Positions 21,525 to 33,409 are shown, counted from the first letter of the stretch. The stretch: DNA of 64,000 nucleotides from Rhyacophila brunnea (GCA_022495005.1 JAGYXB010001749.1:1240001-1304000), one strand, 5' to 3'. Notes: generated by a model not told the origin, from the letters alone. Translations and numbers: made by a program.

Positions 21525-22129
21525 CCTTAGTGAATAATAATAATGTTGTAGTTAATAAATTAGATGTTTTATATAAATGTTTACTTGATGAAAGTGTGAA
21601 ATATGATTACGAAAATTTAGTGTTAAATAAAAAAGTGAACTGTAATAGTGTTCAATCACATACTAATAATAGTAACAAGAGTGTGAATACTGATAATAGT
21701 GATAACATATATTTAAATACGCTGTGTAGAAATAGTTTTAGTAGTGTAAATAATTTAAAATACGGGGTACAAGACGACGTAGCCTCTGCTGGGGTATGTG
21801 TATCTGGGTATGGGGTCAGCTCATATAACGGAGGTACACCCCTTCTCAAACTGCCTTCGAGCATCCACGGAGTAACCGGACGTTACGAAGCCATCGTCGA
21901 TACTGGAGCCACGAAAACTCTCGTACGGAAGGCATTGGTATGCCCGCCATACAAAGTTAAGGGCGCTCCTCAAACGCTCGTTACCGCGAGTGGCGAAGCT
22001 TTGAGCACAAGCGGGGACGTTTTACTCAGCGGATATTTACGTGACAGCCCCGTGGAATTCGATGCTCTCGCCTTGAACAATTTGCATGTCGATCTTCTCA
22101 TCGGCATGGATTGGCTGGACAAACAATAA
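21525..22129 (+). pseudogene. Gypsy aspartic protease region
   Basis: An open frame with an Asn-rich first half, then a retropepsin-like domain. The active-site motif is VDTGATKTLV (about 21895-21925). The later HVDLLIGMDWL block (about 22085-22118) matches the ILGMDWL motif of Gypsy proteases. The frame ends in TAA after DKQ, where the polyprotein should run into RT, so a small break lies near 22128. The open frame reads back across the mariner end, but that part belongs to the mariner. The enzyme would cleave the gag-pol chain. Confidence 0.75.
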
Positions 22130-22141
22130 GCGGTCATTGAC

Positions 22142-23514
22142 ATGAAGCGTCGCTGTGTACACTTTGGAAACCACATACGACAAACTGTTCACTGTCAAAC
22201 GACGAGACCGCCATTGCCTAGCGAACAAATTACCTTGGCAGAACAGTCACCTGACATCCCTGAAAGGGCGCGCGTTGCTTTAACTAAAGTTATGACGGAC
22301 TTTAGCGACCGGTTTGCCGAACACGGACCACCGAGTAGAACCACGGAATTTCGGATTCATTTAAAGGATACTACACCCTTCAGGTTGGGACCTTTTAGAC
22401 AATCCGAAAATAAGCGAAGACAAATTCAAGAAAGCGTGCAGCAGATGCTTGCGGATGGTGTAATAGAGCCTAGCAACTCTCCGTACTGCTCTCCTGTACA
22501 CTTAGTACCCAAACGCGACGGTACCACCCGGTTTTGTGTGGATTACCGAAAACTCAACGCCCTCACTAAAGAAGAAAGAGGAGGCTACTACCCTGCCTCT
22601 TATTTTAGAGACACTCAAGGACCTAGGCACTGCCACCATTTTTAGCAGCCTAGATATGCGTAGTGGTTACTGGCAAGTAAGACTTGATAGAGATATCCCG
22701 ACCACTGACGGCTTTCGCTACGGCTGATGGTAGCTGCTATCACTTCAAAGTCTTACCATTTGGTTTACAAGGCGCCTGCGGCGCATTTCAGAGACTCATG
22801 AGCCAAGAGGTGCTGGTCGGACTCATAAACAATACATGTTTAGTCTATTTGGACGACATTACTGTGTATAGTCGGTCGTGGGAGGACCACGTGAACCATT
22901 TACGAATGGTATTTGAAAGACTACAATACCACGAACTAAGAGTGGCACCGAAGAAATGCCAAATTGGTCTCAGAGAGGTCGACTACCTTGGGCACCACAT
23001 TACAGCCACCGGAAATGAACCACAATTGCATCACCTGCAAGAAGTAGAAGCGGCAACCCAGCCCACAACTAGGAAGGAGGTGCGTAGCTTTCTAGGATTA
23101 TGCGGGTGGTTACGGGAGTACATACCTAGATTTGCTGAAATAGCTGTCTCTCTAACTCAATTACTTAGAACAACGGTACAATTTCACTGGACTGATGAAG
23201 CCACGGACGCTTTCAAAAAAATAAAAGAGGCCATGAAACAACCACTAAAGCTAGCCAGACCGGATTTTGAAAGGCCCTTTTGCCTACAGATGGACGCTTC
23301 GGGACGTGGAATTGTGGCCGTGCTGTTCCAATGGAAACAGGACGGTGGACGCGATGTCATAGCCTATGCGAGTAGACGCGTGAATGAAGTCGAGAGTAGG
23401 TATCACAGAAATGAACTTGAAACCCTGGCGGCGGTTTTCGGTATTACAAAATATCGGGTATACCTCGAGGATCGAAAGTTTACGCTGATTACTAAATACG
23501 GCGAAAAATCATAA
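22142..23514 (+). pseudogene. Gypsy reverse transcriptase and RNase H, frameshifted
   Basis: Three overlapping open pieces (22142-22645, 22536-22727, 22684-23514) in different frames. Reverse transcriptase blocks: SPYCSPVHLVPKRDGTTRFC, VDYRKLNALT, IFSSLDMRSGYWQV, KVLPFGLQGACGAFQRLM and VYLDDITVYS (catalytic DD near 22850). The connection LGLCGWLREYIPRFA and RNase H LQMDASGRGIVAVLF with YASRRVNEVE follow. The wording is Ty3/Gypsy. Breaks lie near 22590 and 22715, and a final shift at about 23510 separates it from the WAMLLSEF tail of RNase H. Confidence 0.85.
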
Positions 23515-25434
23515 GTGTAAATTAGCCCGGTGGGCGATGCTTTTGAGCGAGTTTCGTTTTGATACGGAATATTGCCCAGGTGTTGAAAACCACCTGGCCG
23601 ATCACCTTTCAAGATTTCCTAATAAACAAACGAATGGAAGCACCCACGCGGAAACCCGCACCAGTGACAGCAGTGTTGCTCATAACGGTTGCGCTGCGAC
23701 AAAGAATTATTGATAAACAACAAACGGATGCGACGATACGAGATTTAATACGACGTATAAATTCGAATGCTGAGCCGAGTAGAGGACTCGCCGGCCTGAT
23801 TGTGAAAAACAGTATATTGGTACGAGTAAGCGAAAGTCAAGCGCAACAAATCGTAGTGCCGGCCTCGCTTAAAAAGGAGGTTATGAAGATTTTTCACGAC
23901 GAAAACGGTCACCCAGGATCATTGGAGACCGAATACGCTATGCGCGATGAATTCGTATGGCGCAGGCATAGACGTGAAGTGGAAGCTTACGTACGGGCCT
24001 GTGGCATATGTGCCACCCGGAAGCGTGGTGCGTTGCAACTTAGGGCAGCTGAAACTTCCCATGTGGAAGCTAAGCGGCCGTGGGAGATCCTGGCATTAGA
24101 CCTGATGGGACCTTATACTACCACACGTTTAAAAAATAGATTCATTCTGGTAATCACCGACTTGTTTTCGCGGTGGACTGAAGCCTTTCCGTTGCGATCA
24201 GCGGTGGTAGCAAATCATCCTACGTTATGGAAGCCCACATGCTCTTTTAACGGATAATGGAACTCAATTTAGTTACCCGGCATGGCTCGCAGCGTTGGAG
24301 GAATGGGACTGTTTGCAGTGGACGACCGCTATTTAGAGCCCCAGACAAAATCCAACTGAGCGCCGTAACCAGGAGATTAAAAAGGGGTTGCGTATTCGGT
24401 TGGCAGGCCTTGAGCAAAACACGTGGGATGAACATCTTGCGAACGTAATGGGTGATTTACGATGCCGGCGAAATGCAGCCACGGGATTCACCCCTGCTGA
24501 AGTACTTTGGGGAGCGAAAATGTGTAGGCCTGGATACTGGTCCAACCCGTTAAGATCGAGAGAAAGTAACGGAGTTGAGCGGAACCGTGAAGGTATGAAT
24601 GAGGCTGTCTTTGTCAATCAAGAAAAGTATTTTCAACGCCGAAGACAGGATCGTGCGGCTGAACCACCGGCTTATCAAGTTGGGGAATCGGTATACACGA
24701 AGGAATACCCCAAAATAAGGCCAGGGGCAAGTGCGGGACTTGAACCTAGATGGACAGGACCTCATGAAATTATCTGGAAAGTTGGGAGAGTGACGTATTA
24801 CGTAGCTCGGCGTGGCCGACCTTATAAATTTCATGTGGATCAAATCCGTAAACATTACCCTCCCGCTGAGACGGAAGCGGAAGACGATATAGGAGATGAG
24901 GAAAAAGATAATTTGGAAGCACTAAGGGGGTCTCCTCTCGAAGTGAGCGAATCTGAAGGCAGCATAACTGGGCAACTTATGATACCAGAGGTTGATGGTG
25001 TGGAGAGTGCGCACTCTCCTTTCTCGTCGCAGGTTCACGAGGAGGCTAGGGACGTGACGCCTGAAAGATGTCGTGGAACAACGGGAGGTAGTCTCGAAGT
25101 GTCGCCATCCGCGAATAGAAGAAAGAAGAGGAAGTGGAAGAGAATACTTGCGGCTAAGAACCATCCTACTACCGGTGGGAAAGCCATGCCGTCAACGAGC
25201 CTGGCCGTTGTACCGCTAAATGACGCTTTGCCCACAGCGGTAGGAACGGATGCAAGCACAGTATCTACCCATGAGGTGATGCTACAGAGACCAACAGACG
25301 AGTGGGAAACTTTCCATAGAAAGATATCCGCTGCTAGGGACGAGCCTGGCTCAGTAGTCACACCACTATCTCGCCCTCGTAGCGAAGGCAAACGCCTGGC
25401 TAGGTACGCTCCTATAGCGCCAGAAAAAAAATAG
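23515..25434 (+). pseudogene. Gypsy integrase, frameshifted
   Basis: The HHCC zinc-binding part reads IFHDENGH with CGICATRK (about 23890-24030). The catalytic core shows LALDLMGPY (first Asp) and VITDLFSRWTEAFPL. After a frame change near 24215 come LLTDNGTQF (second Asp) and, after another, RRNQEIKKGLR (Glu, about 24375). ATGFTPAEVLWG and a GPY/F-like C-terminal part (RWTGPHEIIWKVGRVTYYV) follow. An acidic, Ser/Pro-rich tail of about 190 residues runs to 25434. No envelope-like frame follows. The enzyme inserts the cDNA copy; this copy is dead. Confidence 0.82.
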
Positions 25435-27284
25435 AAGTGCTTAACGAAATAATAATTCCGAACGAGGGCCAAACGTCTACGAATGTAGCCTCTCGGAATA
25501 CAAAAAAACTGGACAGTCCAAGAGTCGAAGACTGCAGCTCCACGACCCCTCCGCTGACTAGTATAAAAGAACGAGAAAAATAACAAAAACATTACGAAAA
25601 CAAAATAAACGCACGACATTACAGGAGAAAAATAAAAATAAATTAATGACAAATGATAATAAGAAAGGAAAATAAATCAAACTCTGACTTATTCAGGAGC
25701 ATTGCTTTGAGCAGAAAAATAGTAATTAAAATAAATATAGAAACAATACGTAAAGTTAGTTGTATAGAGTTTTATGTTAGAATAGTTAGATTGTAGTTGT
25801 ATTTAGTATAAACCGTTATAACATGTACCCAACAGATTATCCAGGTATGAGGCATGTGGCCGTGTGATCAGAATGTACGTCGAATCCGCAGACAGGGGGG
25901 ATAAAATAGCTTGCCGTCCCCACATCGGACTATGCTGATGCCTACATCCGTAAACTCCGACGGTTAGACAAGCCACCTTGATACCGCCTAAACCATGGCA
26001 TCCTCAGAGGATCTAAGCCCATGAGGCCTGAATCATCATTGGGCTGATTCATGCAAACATGAACAGATCGACTGCGAGGCAAATTTCTAGCCCGTAAGCA
26101 AATAGTAATTATTAATACCTATCATTTTTTAATATTATTACCTACATTAGCCTTCATCCAATTTTCATTTTCAAGCTAATCTTGTGAAATATTCTACATT
26201 TTATGAGAATTTTAATCCTTCTGCCGTCTCAAAAAATGCTAGATTTAATGCCATAAGCTAGATGCGAATTTTGCATGCTAGAAGTAACTTAGGTGTTTTT
26301 TCTTTCAATCTAATCATGATACTTATTTACTGTTTAATGATTGTTATATTATAGTTAGCACGGTTTGGCCATTTATGATAGATTGCGTTAAGACCAAAAT
26401 ATGGACCGCACGGAAGAGTTCGGTTTGGCATTTGGTAAATATATTGTCTTGATTGAGAAACCAATTTTGATCAGCCATAGGGAGTGGTACAAGCTATAAT
26501 AAAGTTCATTGTTTTAATTCTGAAATTATTTTCAACACCATTTGAAAAATGAGACATCCATGGTATCTTCCTGTACTAGGTTAATCTGATTCACACAATG
26601 ATTTACCTATTGTCAATAAACCTTGGGACACTACTTCTTTTCTGAGGTTGATTTGACAGGACTACACAAGAATATCGTTTTAACAGTGCATTGATAAAGT
26701 GTCCAGTGTCATAATACTGATTGAAGGTACTTGATTGTAAATAGTTTATGTTAAAGATCTTAATTGGAGATTTTCTTTTTAAATCTTCTTCGTGTACACT
26801 TTTCAAACCATGTCATTTATATTTTCATCTCCTCAAACTTTCAAAAAATTGTAATGATTGAGTGAAGTAAGAAAATAGAATATGTAAAATGAACCTAGGT
26901 TCAGCAACATGCAGGCACAATCACAGACACTATATGAGCCTAATACTACAAGGTTCTAAGTGTTCATCCTTGACAAAATAAACATTTAGAACCCTATAAG
27001 TTGTTCTTCACACGCGACTAGTGAATGCCACATGCTTAGGGCCATTGCGGCCCTATTAATATTTTTTGTATATATCAAATCACTTGATACTTTTTCCCTA
27101 GAGGAATATTTAAATACTGATCAGTGATTGCAATGCATTAGTATTTGCAATTTTTTGAGTGATAGTTATTTGGAAATTTTTGCTGCAGATGTACATATAG
27201 ATGTGAAATGCAAAGTATTTTGTTTTAATATTCCATGTCAATATATATCATAAATATACTGTTGTGAAGATAAGAAGATGATGG
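25435..27284. other. 3' part of Gypsy element, then AT-rich DNA
   Basis: 25435-26100 is moderately GC-rich non-coding sequence that may be Gypsy 3' UTR and LTR remains. 26100-27284 is AT-rich. A stretch near 26356-26450 is open between an AG and a GT but has no recognisable content. AATAAA occurs near 26500. No gene is supported. Confidence 0.4.
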
Positions 27285-27383
27285 TTGTTGTTTAATTTAA
27301 TAAAACGCATTTTTTTTTTGTAGTACTTATTCCACTTTAGTTACTGTAGTACTTATTAAAAGTTTTATTAAATTAAACAACAA
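27285..27383. repeat. Hairpin MITE-like repeat, 22-bp perfect arms
   Basis: TTGTTGTTTAATTTAATAAA(AC) at 27285-27306 is exactly complementary to 27362-27383. The spacer of 55 bp contains two direct copies of GTAGTACTTATT. No clear target duplication. Confidence 0.6.
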
Positions 27384-27546
27384 TACAATGCAGTTGCACC
27401 TAGGGACGGCAACGTATATGAAAGTATGGTGAGGCAGGCTGGTAATCAAGTTATGGTAGCACTTCAACGTGCGTCACATTGACGTTCAGTTTGCATTGGT
27501 AAATCAACGTGAAAGGTTCACCTGAGCTAGGTAATATTCAGTAAAA

Positions 27547-27630
27547 ATGGTTGTGTGTAGTGTGTTAAATTGTAAAAACGACAGTAATGAAAAGAATAAA
27601 CGCTTAGGAGCCATGACGTATCACAAATGA
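27547..27630 (+). pseudogene. Truncated THAP-like zinc finger N-terminus
   Basis: A 27-codon frame from ATG 27547 reads MVVCSVLNCKNDSN, then a Lys-rich turn and TYHK before TGA at 27628. THAP DNA-binding domains start like this (Met, a short hydrophobic stretch, Cys-X4-Cys, Lys/Asn, then an (F/Y)H(K/R)FP strand). The rest of the C2CH finger is missing, and GTATAT follows the stop directly. It could be a first exon whose donor site has decayed, or a piece of a P- or Kolobok-like transposon. The call rests on a short motif only. Confidence 0.35.
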
Positions 27631-28251
27631 GTATATTTAATTAATTTTATACATGTTAAAATAATAATCTAAAATAAACTCGGCTGCATAACGCATGCTT
27701 AAATTCGTTCCGAATTACTCTGTTTACATACCATTACACAGCAGTCGTGTTTGTATTGCTCAGGACCGCATTTAAGTGAACGCATTGATTATTAATATTA
27801 TAATTGAATATAAGTAACACATTTTGATTGTATCGTATATTTGAGCATTGTTATATCATTGTATGCGTTGATACTTTGATATTATTCACTTTTTAAAAAT
27901 TGTGAATAACGTGATATATATTTATTTATTTATTTTGTTTACAATATTAATTGATTATGAGACGTGTTTGTGTTCAGATATTTATAATCCATATACCTAC
28001 ATATAGATATGTACGTACTATAATATATTATATAAGTTAGGAAAGGAAAGTTGTTTATATATTATATATATTGTAGGTATATATATTATATTGTAGTATA
28101 ACTTAATTAAACCCGAACTAATTACAAATGTGTAAGTTAAACTTAATCAAGGCTGAATTAATTACAGTGATGGGATATTTGCAAGAATTTAATAATGTGT
28201 TTTCTATATCTTTATGTAAACTTTATTTTTGATTAATATAATATGACATAA
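27631..28251. other. AT-rich stretch, nothing recognised
   Basis: No conserved reading frame. Several short TATATA-type runs near 28030-28090. Confidence 0.5.
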
Positions 28252-29129
28252 TAGGGTAAATGCACTGGTATCCGGACAGTTAACTATTTTCTCACCTTAT
28301 TTTCGATTATCTTTTCCATTTTTAGAAGAAAACAAAATACGTTATGATTTATAAATGTTAACATATATATTCTTTTGGTTTATAAATATTTTAAAAATCT
28401 ATATTTAGGTAAATTACTATCATATTTCTCATGTTAAGAAAAATGGTTGGTTTTTTTAGTCTCCGACACACAATCTTAGTTTCCGGACGTACTATTTTTA
28501 GTGGTCGGACAGATTATTTCGTATAAAAAATAAGACAAGTTTTGGTGTTTAAAAAATATTTTTTCACATTTAAACAATTTTAGTTAATACAGTGATGCAA
28601 TAAAAGCAGAAATAGTTCACAATGAGCACTCAAGCAACTGCTAACTTGAAAAAAAAACATATTTTTATTTATTCAATGTGTTTCTTTCATATAGTTCTGT
28701 CGAAGTAATTTTGAGTGCAAATTGAGCAAAGCAAAATGTAATAAAAAACTGAACTTCATAAATCAAATGGTAAAACTAATAAACATCTCAAGTGAGTTGA
28801 CCAAATTTTGACATTAATTTTTATTACATCCAAAAAATCTCAAACTGTGTAACTTTTGTTTGTGTTCTATAATATGCAAAGCAGGCTTACAAAAAAAAAA
28901 CATACTTGAGAACTGCTGGCAACTAAAATATTGCCATTGATAATTTTAAAAAGGTTCAACACTTCAGTCACCATAATTATATTTCCAAACACACTAAAAT
29001 AAATTTCAATACTAATCCTAATCCCTTCTCTGACGAAAAATAAATGTTTTCAAGTGCTATTTTCAATCATAAATATAAAAGAGAACTAAGTGTAAAAAAT
29101 CCATGCTTGAATCAAGCACTCTTCAGTAG

Positions 29130-29275
29130 TTTTACAGAGAAAAAAATGCTTCAGTGCTATACCCCCAACCCAATAGAATAGCCTGGATATGTGACTTAAT
29201 GTCTAATTTTACAGAAAAAAAAATGCTTCAGTGCTATACCCCCAACCCAATAGCCTGGATATGTGACTTAATGTC
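29130..29275. repeat. Two-copy tandem duplication, 77-bp period
   Basis: TTTTACAGAGAAAAAAATGC with CTTCAGTGCTATACCCCCAA starts near 29130 and again near 29207. The copies differ by a small indel (AATAGAATAGCC against AATAGCC), so the duplication is recent within the element. Confidence 0.75.
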
Positions 29276-29355
29276 TAAACACCTACAAACCCGGAACCGG
29301 GGTTCAACGTAAAACGGGTGTCTGAGTGATTATACGGGTGATAAACATATTAATT

Positions 29356-29850
29356 TAGGTCTAAGTTTAAACAAAAATTACATACAAAATCTTTTAGTGA
29401 TGCTTCACTATAAGATAACATAGACATTGTCCTGCATTTGAGGTGAAACCAACGAACACATCCATCACAGCCAATGTTCTTTAATAAACCATCCTCAACA
29501 TCACTTTCTAATTCATCAGAACAATTTTGGCAAATCGCCTTTCCTTTTTTTTATTTTTTTATTTGTCTTCTCTTTTCTAAGGAAGACCTTTCATCTTTTA
29601 TGAATTGCTGTACTTTTGTCATCATTCACTTTTTCTTCTATGATCTTCCTCCACGCTTCCGAAGAAATGGCGCTTGGTGCTTTGACAGTGTCTTATTATT
29701 CTATTTTTACTCCCAAATTGAGTAGGTTTGGGGTAAAAAGATGAGATTTTAATGTTAAATTGCTCACACTTGATGAACTGGTGCTTGCATTTGACGTACT
29801 CGTACCAGCTATTGGAGATAATTGTGTAAATACATAATAATTAATTAGAA
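29356..29850 (-). pseudogene. C-terminal remnant of a pogo/Tigger-like transposase with PHD-like finger
   Basis: On the minus strand a stretch near 29700-29640 reads KAPSAISSEAWRKIIEEK, followed by a Lys/Arg-rich segment. A cysteine/histidine cluster at about 29540-29370 reads AICQNCSDEL, IGCDGCVRWFHLKC and DFVCNFC. This has the C4HC3 arrangement of a PHD-like finger. Some pogo/Tigger-type transposases of insects carry such a finger at the C-terminus after a charged segment. A stop just upstream of the finger and a frame change show it is broken. The catalytic part is absent. Confidence 0.5.
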
Positions 29851-30494
29851 AATAGCTTTGTCCGGTCATTCAATATTGAATTTTAGTCGCCGGACAGCAG
29901 GATCAAAATTATAAAATCGTGTCCGAAAACTAAAAATATTTACAATTCTATGTTTGTCCTTTTCTAACTTGTATAAAACCAAGCAAGCCTCGATGTGATA
30001 CTGTACACACACAAATACTCAATGTCTCTTATAAATTCAGTGCCCGGACACTGCGTCCGACAACTAAAAAAAGATAAAATTTTGCACTTTAGTTGCCGGA
30101 CACCAAATAATTAACTAAATTTAACAAAATACATTATTTTTATCATTGAATAATATACAAGAACATATTACTGAATAATATGAAACATCTTTGAAGCGAA
30201 TAAATGAAATAATCATAGTTTTAACGTACTTTTTGTATCCTTCGTTCACTAATTATTTTTTAAGAAATCGAATATTTTTTTTGTTGAGTCAGCATGTGCA
30301 CCACTACTAATGTAATACTATAGAATGAATTCCTTTGTGCGTGACAAATATAATTTTATTGGTCAAGGAACAATACAGGCACAATATGTGAGTCATCCTT
30401 CATATGAAACTCTCATACTTTGCTTATTTTCGTTATATTTGTACAAAACTGTCCGTATACTGAAGCTGTCCGGGGACTAATGCAGTTACCCTAT

Positions 30495-31197
30495 GTTGGA
30501 GAAGGTTCAGAAAAAATTGTTGGTACATAGCCGTATGGACACTATTCTTGGCTTTATCCAACTGACTTTTCCTTGGTTAACTGGTAATCTATCTGCTCCC
30601 TTAGCGACACATCAGCCCATCATCATTTAATTAAGTAGTTTGACAATATCTTTCAAGCATGTCATAATATATTTAAAAAAAAAAAAAAATTCTTTTGTAG
30701 TTTTTATTCCATTTTATGTCACAAAATAGCAAATGAAATATGATGGGACTACTTACAAAGGTCATTTTTACGATCATTCATTTACTTATATTTAGTGTCA
30801 TAATTTTATTTTATATTTAGTTGTATATATGTCATCGATATACATACGTAGAATCTGAAGATGCCGAAAGATGAAACCCAGGTTGCTAAAAAAGATCAAT
30901 AAATCGGAGGGAAAGGTTGCGTCTATGCACAAGTACTGGGTTGTGTAGTCGGGTACACCTCCATTCCCTGTGCGTCCCTTCCCTGCTAGACTGACGCACT
31001 TGCACACGTCTTTTCATGATAACCTCATCTATAAACTGTCCTTACAATAAACACAAGACCTCTGACTTCTTGCGATTTGCCATCATGGGGCGTGTGGCGT
31101 ATATTACAGCTTTATGTCAATTTCCATACCCTCAGTCGACAGTATTAATTCATTTTATTATTTAAAAATTTTGCTAATTTATTTTTTTACTGTTTCC
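30495..31197. other. Non-coding stretch upstream of candidate exon
   Basis: Includes an A-run near 30675 and a GC-richer part near 30840-31020. No supported exon was seen here; it would be intron if 31200 is a true acceptor. Confidence 0.4.
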
Positions 31198-31199
31198 AG

Positions 31200-31298
31200 G
31201 CTGAGTTGGATCGTTCAATTCTTCTCAACTTTGTTCAGCTTCGTTCGGATTACAAGACTCAAAAGTTAGCCGTATTATTGAAAGGCCTCACCACGTAG
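31200..31298 (+). CDS. Candidate terminal coding exon of an unidentified host gene
   Basis: A good splice acceptor (pyrimidine-rich TTTTTTTACTGTTTCCAG ending at 31199) is followed by a frame of 32 codons and TAG at 31296-31298. The end reads LRSDYKTQKLAVLLKGLTT. The codons look used (charged and Leu-rich helix, few rare residues). AATAAA follows at 31662-31667, giving a 3' UTR of about 390 bp. No family was recognised. A second frame is also open for 22 codons, so phase is not proved, but only the first gives a typical soluble protein end. Upstream exons are not visible in the window, so the gene must enter from the left across the repeats. Confidence 0.5.
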   Translation, partial: AELDRSILLNFVQLRSDYKTQKLAVLLKGLTT

Positions 31299-31690
31299 TC
31301 AACCTAATTTTAGTCAACACGTTTATCGTCATCCTTGATTATACAACAAAGAACGGATCATGACTTCTTCAAACGGCAGACACCAGGCTTTTGCGGGAAT
31401 ATTATAGCTGGATGTCGGCTCTTCCGTCATGGCAATTTTAATGTACAAGTTGCACATGTCTTGCTTAATGAAGCCGTCTTAGTGAGATGTGGCGCATACT
31501 CTCATTCTTGTATGTTACGTACAAATACATGATTGCACCCAACGCGCCATACTTCATTGAACTATAATGGACTGTAGGTTTATATGACATTTATACATTA
31601 TTACAAATTTAATATCTATCATATTCTAAATTATGTTATGTACCTATGTAAAAAAAGCTTTAATAAAGAAATAAGTGTAACATATTATAA
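31299..31690 (+). terminator. 3' UTR with poly(A) signal AATAAA
   Basis: AATAAA at 31662-31667 is followed by AGTGTAACATATT. It lies in the position expected for the candidate exon at 31200-31298. The small open frame at 31335-31532 has no recognisable content. Confidence 0.45.
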
Positions 31691-31782
31691 CAATAGTTTT
31701 TATTTAGATATTCTGTAAACCCTTTATCCGTGCATATATTGATAATGTGTTGAAAATCATATATGTTCAGGTGAGTACTGAC

Positions 31783-31889
31783 CAGTAGCGAAGAATGAAA
31801 TGAATGAAAACAAAATAATATGTATGACTCACAGAGTTTATTGTACACTATTTATGTTGGATCCCGCCTACCTCCACCTCTCGCCACTG
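31783..31889. repeat. Short hAT-end-like sequence
   Basis: The right end reads CTCGCCACTG. The preceding 60 bp (TTTATTGTACACTATTTATGTT and on) resemble 59866-59937, which also ends in CACCACTG. The left word CAGTAGCGA could be its partner, but the flanks carry no 8-bp duplication. Confidence 0.35.
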
Positions 31890-33405
31890 ATATAATATTA
31901 TAATATAATACTCCCAACAGCGGCATGCGGAGACATTAGCTTTTGGAGATGCTGTTATTGTAAATGACACTACATAAAGCCCTATGAAATCGCAGTCAAG
32001 ATAATATTGATTACACTGTCACTGTCCAAGCCAATTGCCGTAACCATCAAATGTGAAATCATTCAGGAAGTGAAAAAAACTATAGGCACTGGATTTATTT
32101 TAATATTAATCAAAATTATCAATGATATTTGATTGAAAACGGACTTGAAAAGTCTGTTAAAATTTTCGTAATGATAGGATGAGTAGATATAAAAACTATT
32201 AATGTTTTTCATAAACAAAATGAAGGTTAAGCTACTTGGCTCCGAGCACCGTGAACATTGACACTTTTGTTTGAAATATTATTTTCTTACAACTTGAGAA
32301 TTTTCCTTTGTTGACACACCAGTGGCTTACATTTAGGGATTACAGCATTTGGCTGGAACATTTTTTGTCAAGTTACAAAAGGCTTAAAAATTAGTTTTGA
32401 ATTATTTTGATATAAAATAATTTTTGGGATTTATGGTACTCGGCCAGTTCGTGTAAGAGTATGCAATAAGTCCATTGCCATCAAAATGTCACTTCGGTGA
32501 AAAGTGAGGGTTTCAACAATCGGCCTGTATATCGAAGATACAATAATTGTTACGTAATAACGTTATGAAAACTAGTATCCACACACAGTCAGTAGTAGGC
32601 AACCTGCGGCTTTGTAGTCCATTAATAATTGTAGCTTTTTAATGAATCCTAGTTTTGCGGAATAGGTAATCAATCCTTTTTCCAATACGTTTTTTTTCAA
32701 CTTGTATTAGGTATTTTAATTTTGATGAAGATACCTATTTAAAATAGCAAAAAATAAATAAATATTTTAGAAATGAAACATAAAAAAAGCACTCGACTTC
32801 TGGACAGAAAAATATTTGTGATGATCTGACGAAAAAAAAAATGAAGGAAACCAAAACAGGTTAGATTATAATGTGAGGATATTCGATATTTTATTACATT
32901 TTGAAGTTAATCAAATATTTTATATAAACTGCGAATAAAATGTTATCTCAATTAAACCATTCGAAATAAATAATTGAAAATGTAGTTACTATTCCAGGGG
33001 AAAGTTCCTATCCCTTTCCCGAAACAAAAAGAGTTTGAAATTTTACAATCATTAATTATTATAAATATTTGGAAATTATTGCCAAACTGTGCATTGTATT
33101 TTATAATTTAGACTAATAATGAAAAACTAGATTATCTAATAATTTATATGTTGTACCTACCAACTAATAATAATTAGAATCGTCCTCACAAATCCAATAT
33201 CCTAATTATGACCTTTATTACGCGGGAAAGGAAGAGACCATTCTTTTATATAAGCATAGAAATTTATTTAGTCACATCTTGTGGTAACATAAGTAATTTT
33301 ATCATTGACGATTGACAAGACTTTAATTTATAAAAACAAATAATTACTTTATCCTAAAGATTCATATAAAAATAACATCATTATTCGTTACCAATAAATC
33401 AATTT
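31890..33405. other. AT-rich intergenic DNA
   Basis: No gene seen. A hAT-like left end CAGTAGTAGGCAACCTGCGG begins at 32590 without a visible partner. Confidence 0.5.
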
Positions 33406-33409
33406 TCAA

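Larger units (their letters stand above)
17999..25434 (+). mobile_element. Decayed Ty3/Gypsy LTR retrotransposon with nested mariner
   Basis: Plus-strand order is gag (18068), zinc knuckle (18992), a long AT-rich linker, aspartic protease (about 21890), reverse transcriptase (22142), RNase H (about 23280) and integrase (23640-24840). This is the Ty3/Gypsy order, with integrase after RNase H. A mariner (20236-21522) splits the linker. At least six frame breaks are visible. A purine-rich GACAGGGGGGATAA at about 25887-25900 could be the polypurine tract, but no LTR pair was recognised. Confidence 0.85.
28254..30491 (-). mobile_element. TIR DNA transposon, TA-flanked, pogo/Tigger-like, internally decayed
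   Basis: The ends are inverted repeats of 26 bp with five mismatches (left GGGTAAATGCACTGGTATCC, right on the minus strand GGGTAACTGCATTAGTCCCC, both followed by GGACAG). TA lies on each side (28252-28253 and 30492-30493). Extra copies of the subterminal word CCGGACA occur near 28484, 29890, 30047 and 30098 in both orientations. The only domain seen is a PHD-like finger on the minus strand. The DDE core is not recognisable, so this is a deletion derivative. The superfamily call is inferred from that finger and the TA site. Confidence 0.6.

Noticed and set aside
25035..25652. Minus-strand frame of 205 codons at the Gypsy 3' end
   Set aside because: Antisense of the low-complexity integrase tail; hydrophobic and aromatic-rich composition without a domain.
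17640..26100. Long terminal repeats of the Gypsy element
   Set aside because: Looked for a shared direct repeat on both sides by eye and found none; boundaries stay undefined.
26356..26450. Possible internal exon
   Set aside because: Open between AG and GT for about 95 bp, but with no recognisable protein content and weak splice context.
31783..31889. 107-bp complete hAT miniature element
   Set aside because: Left and right flanking 8-mers (GTACTGAC, ATATAATA) do not match.
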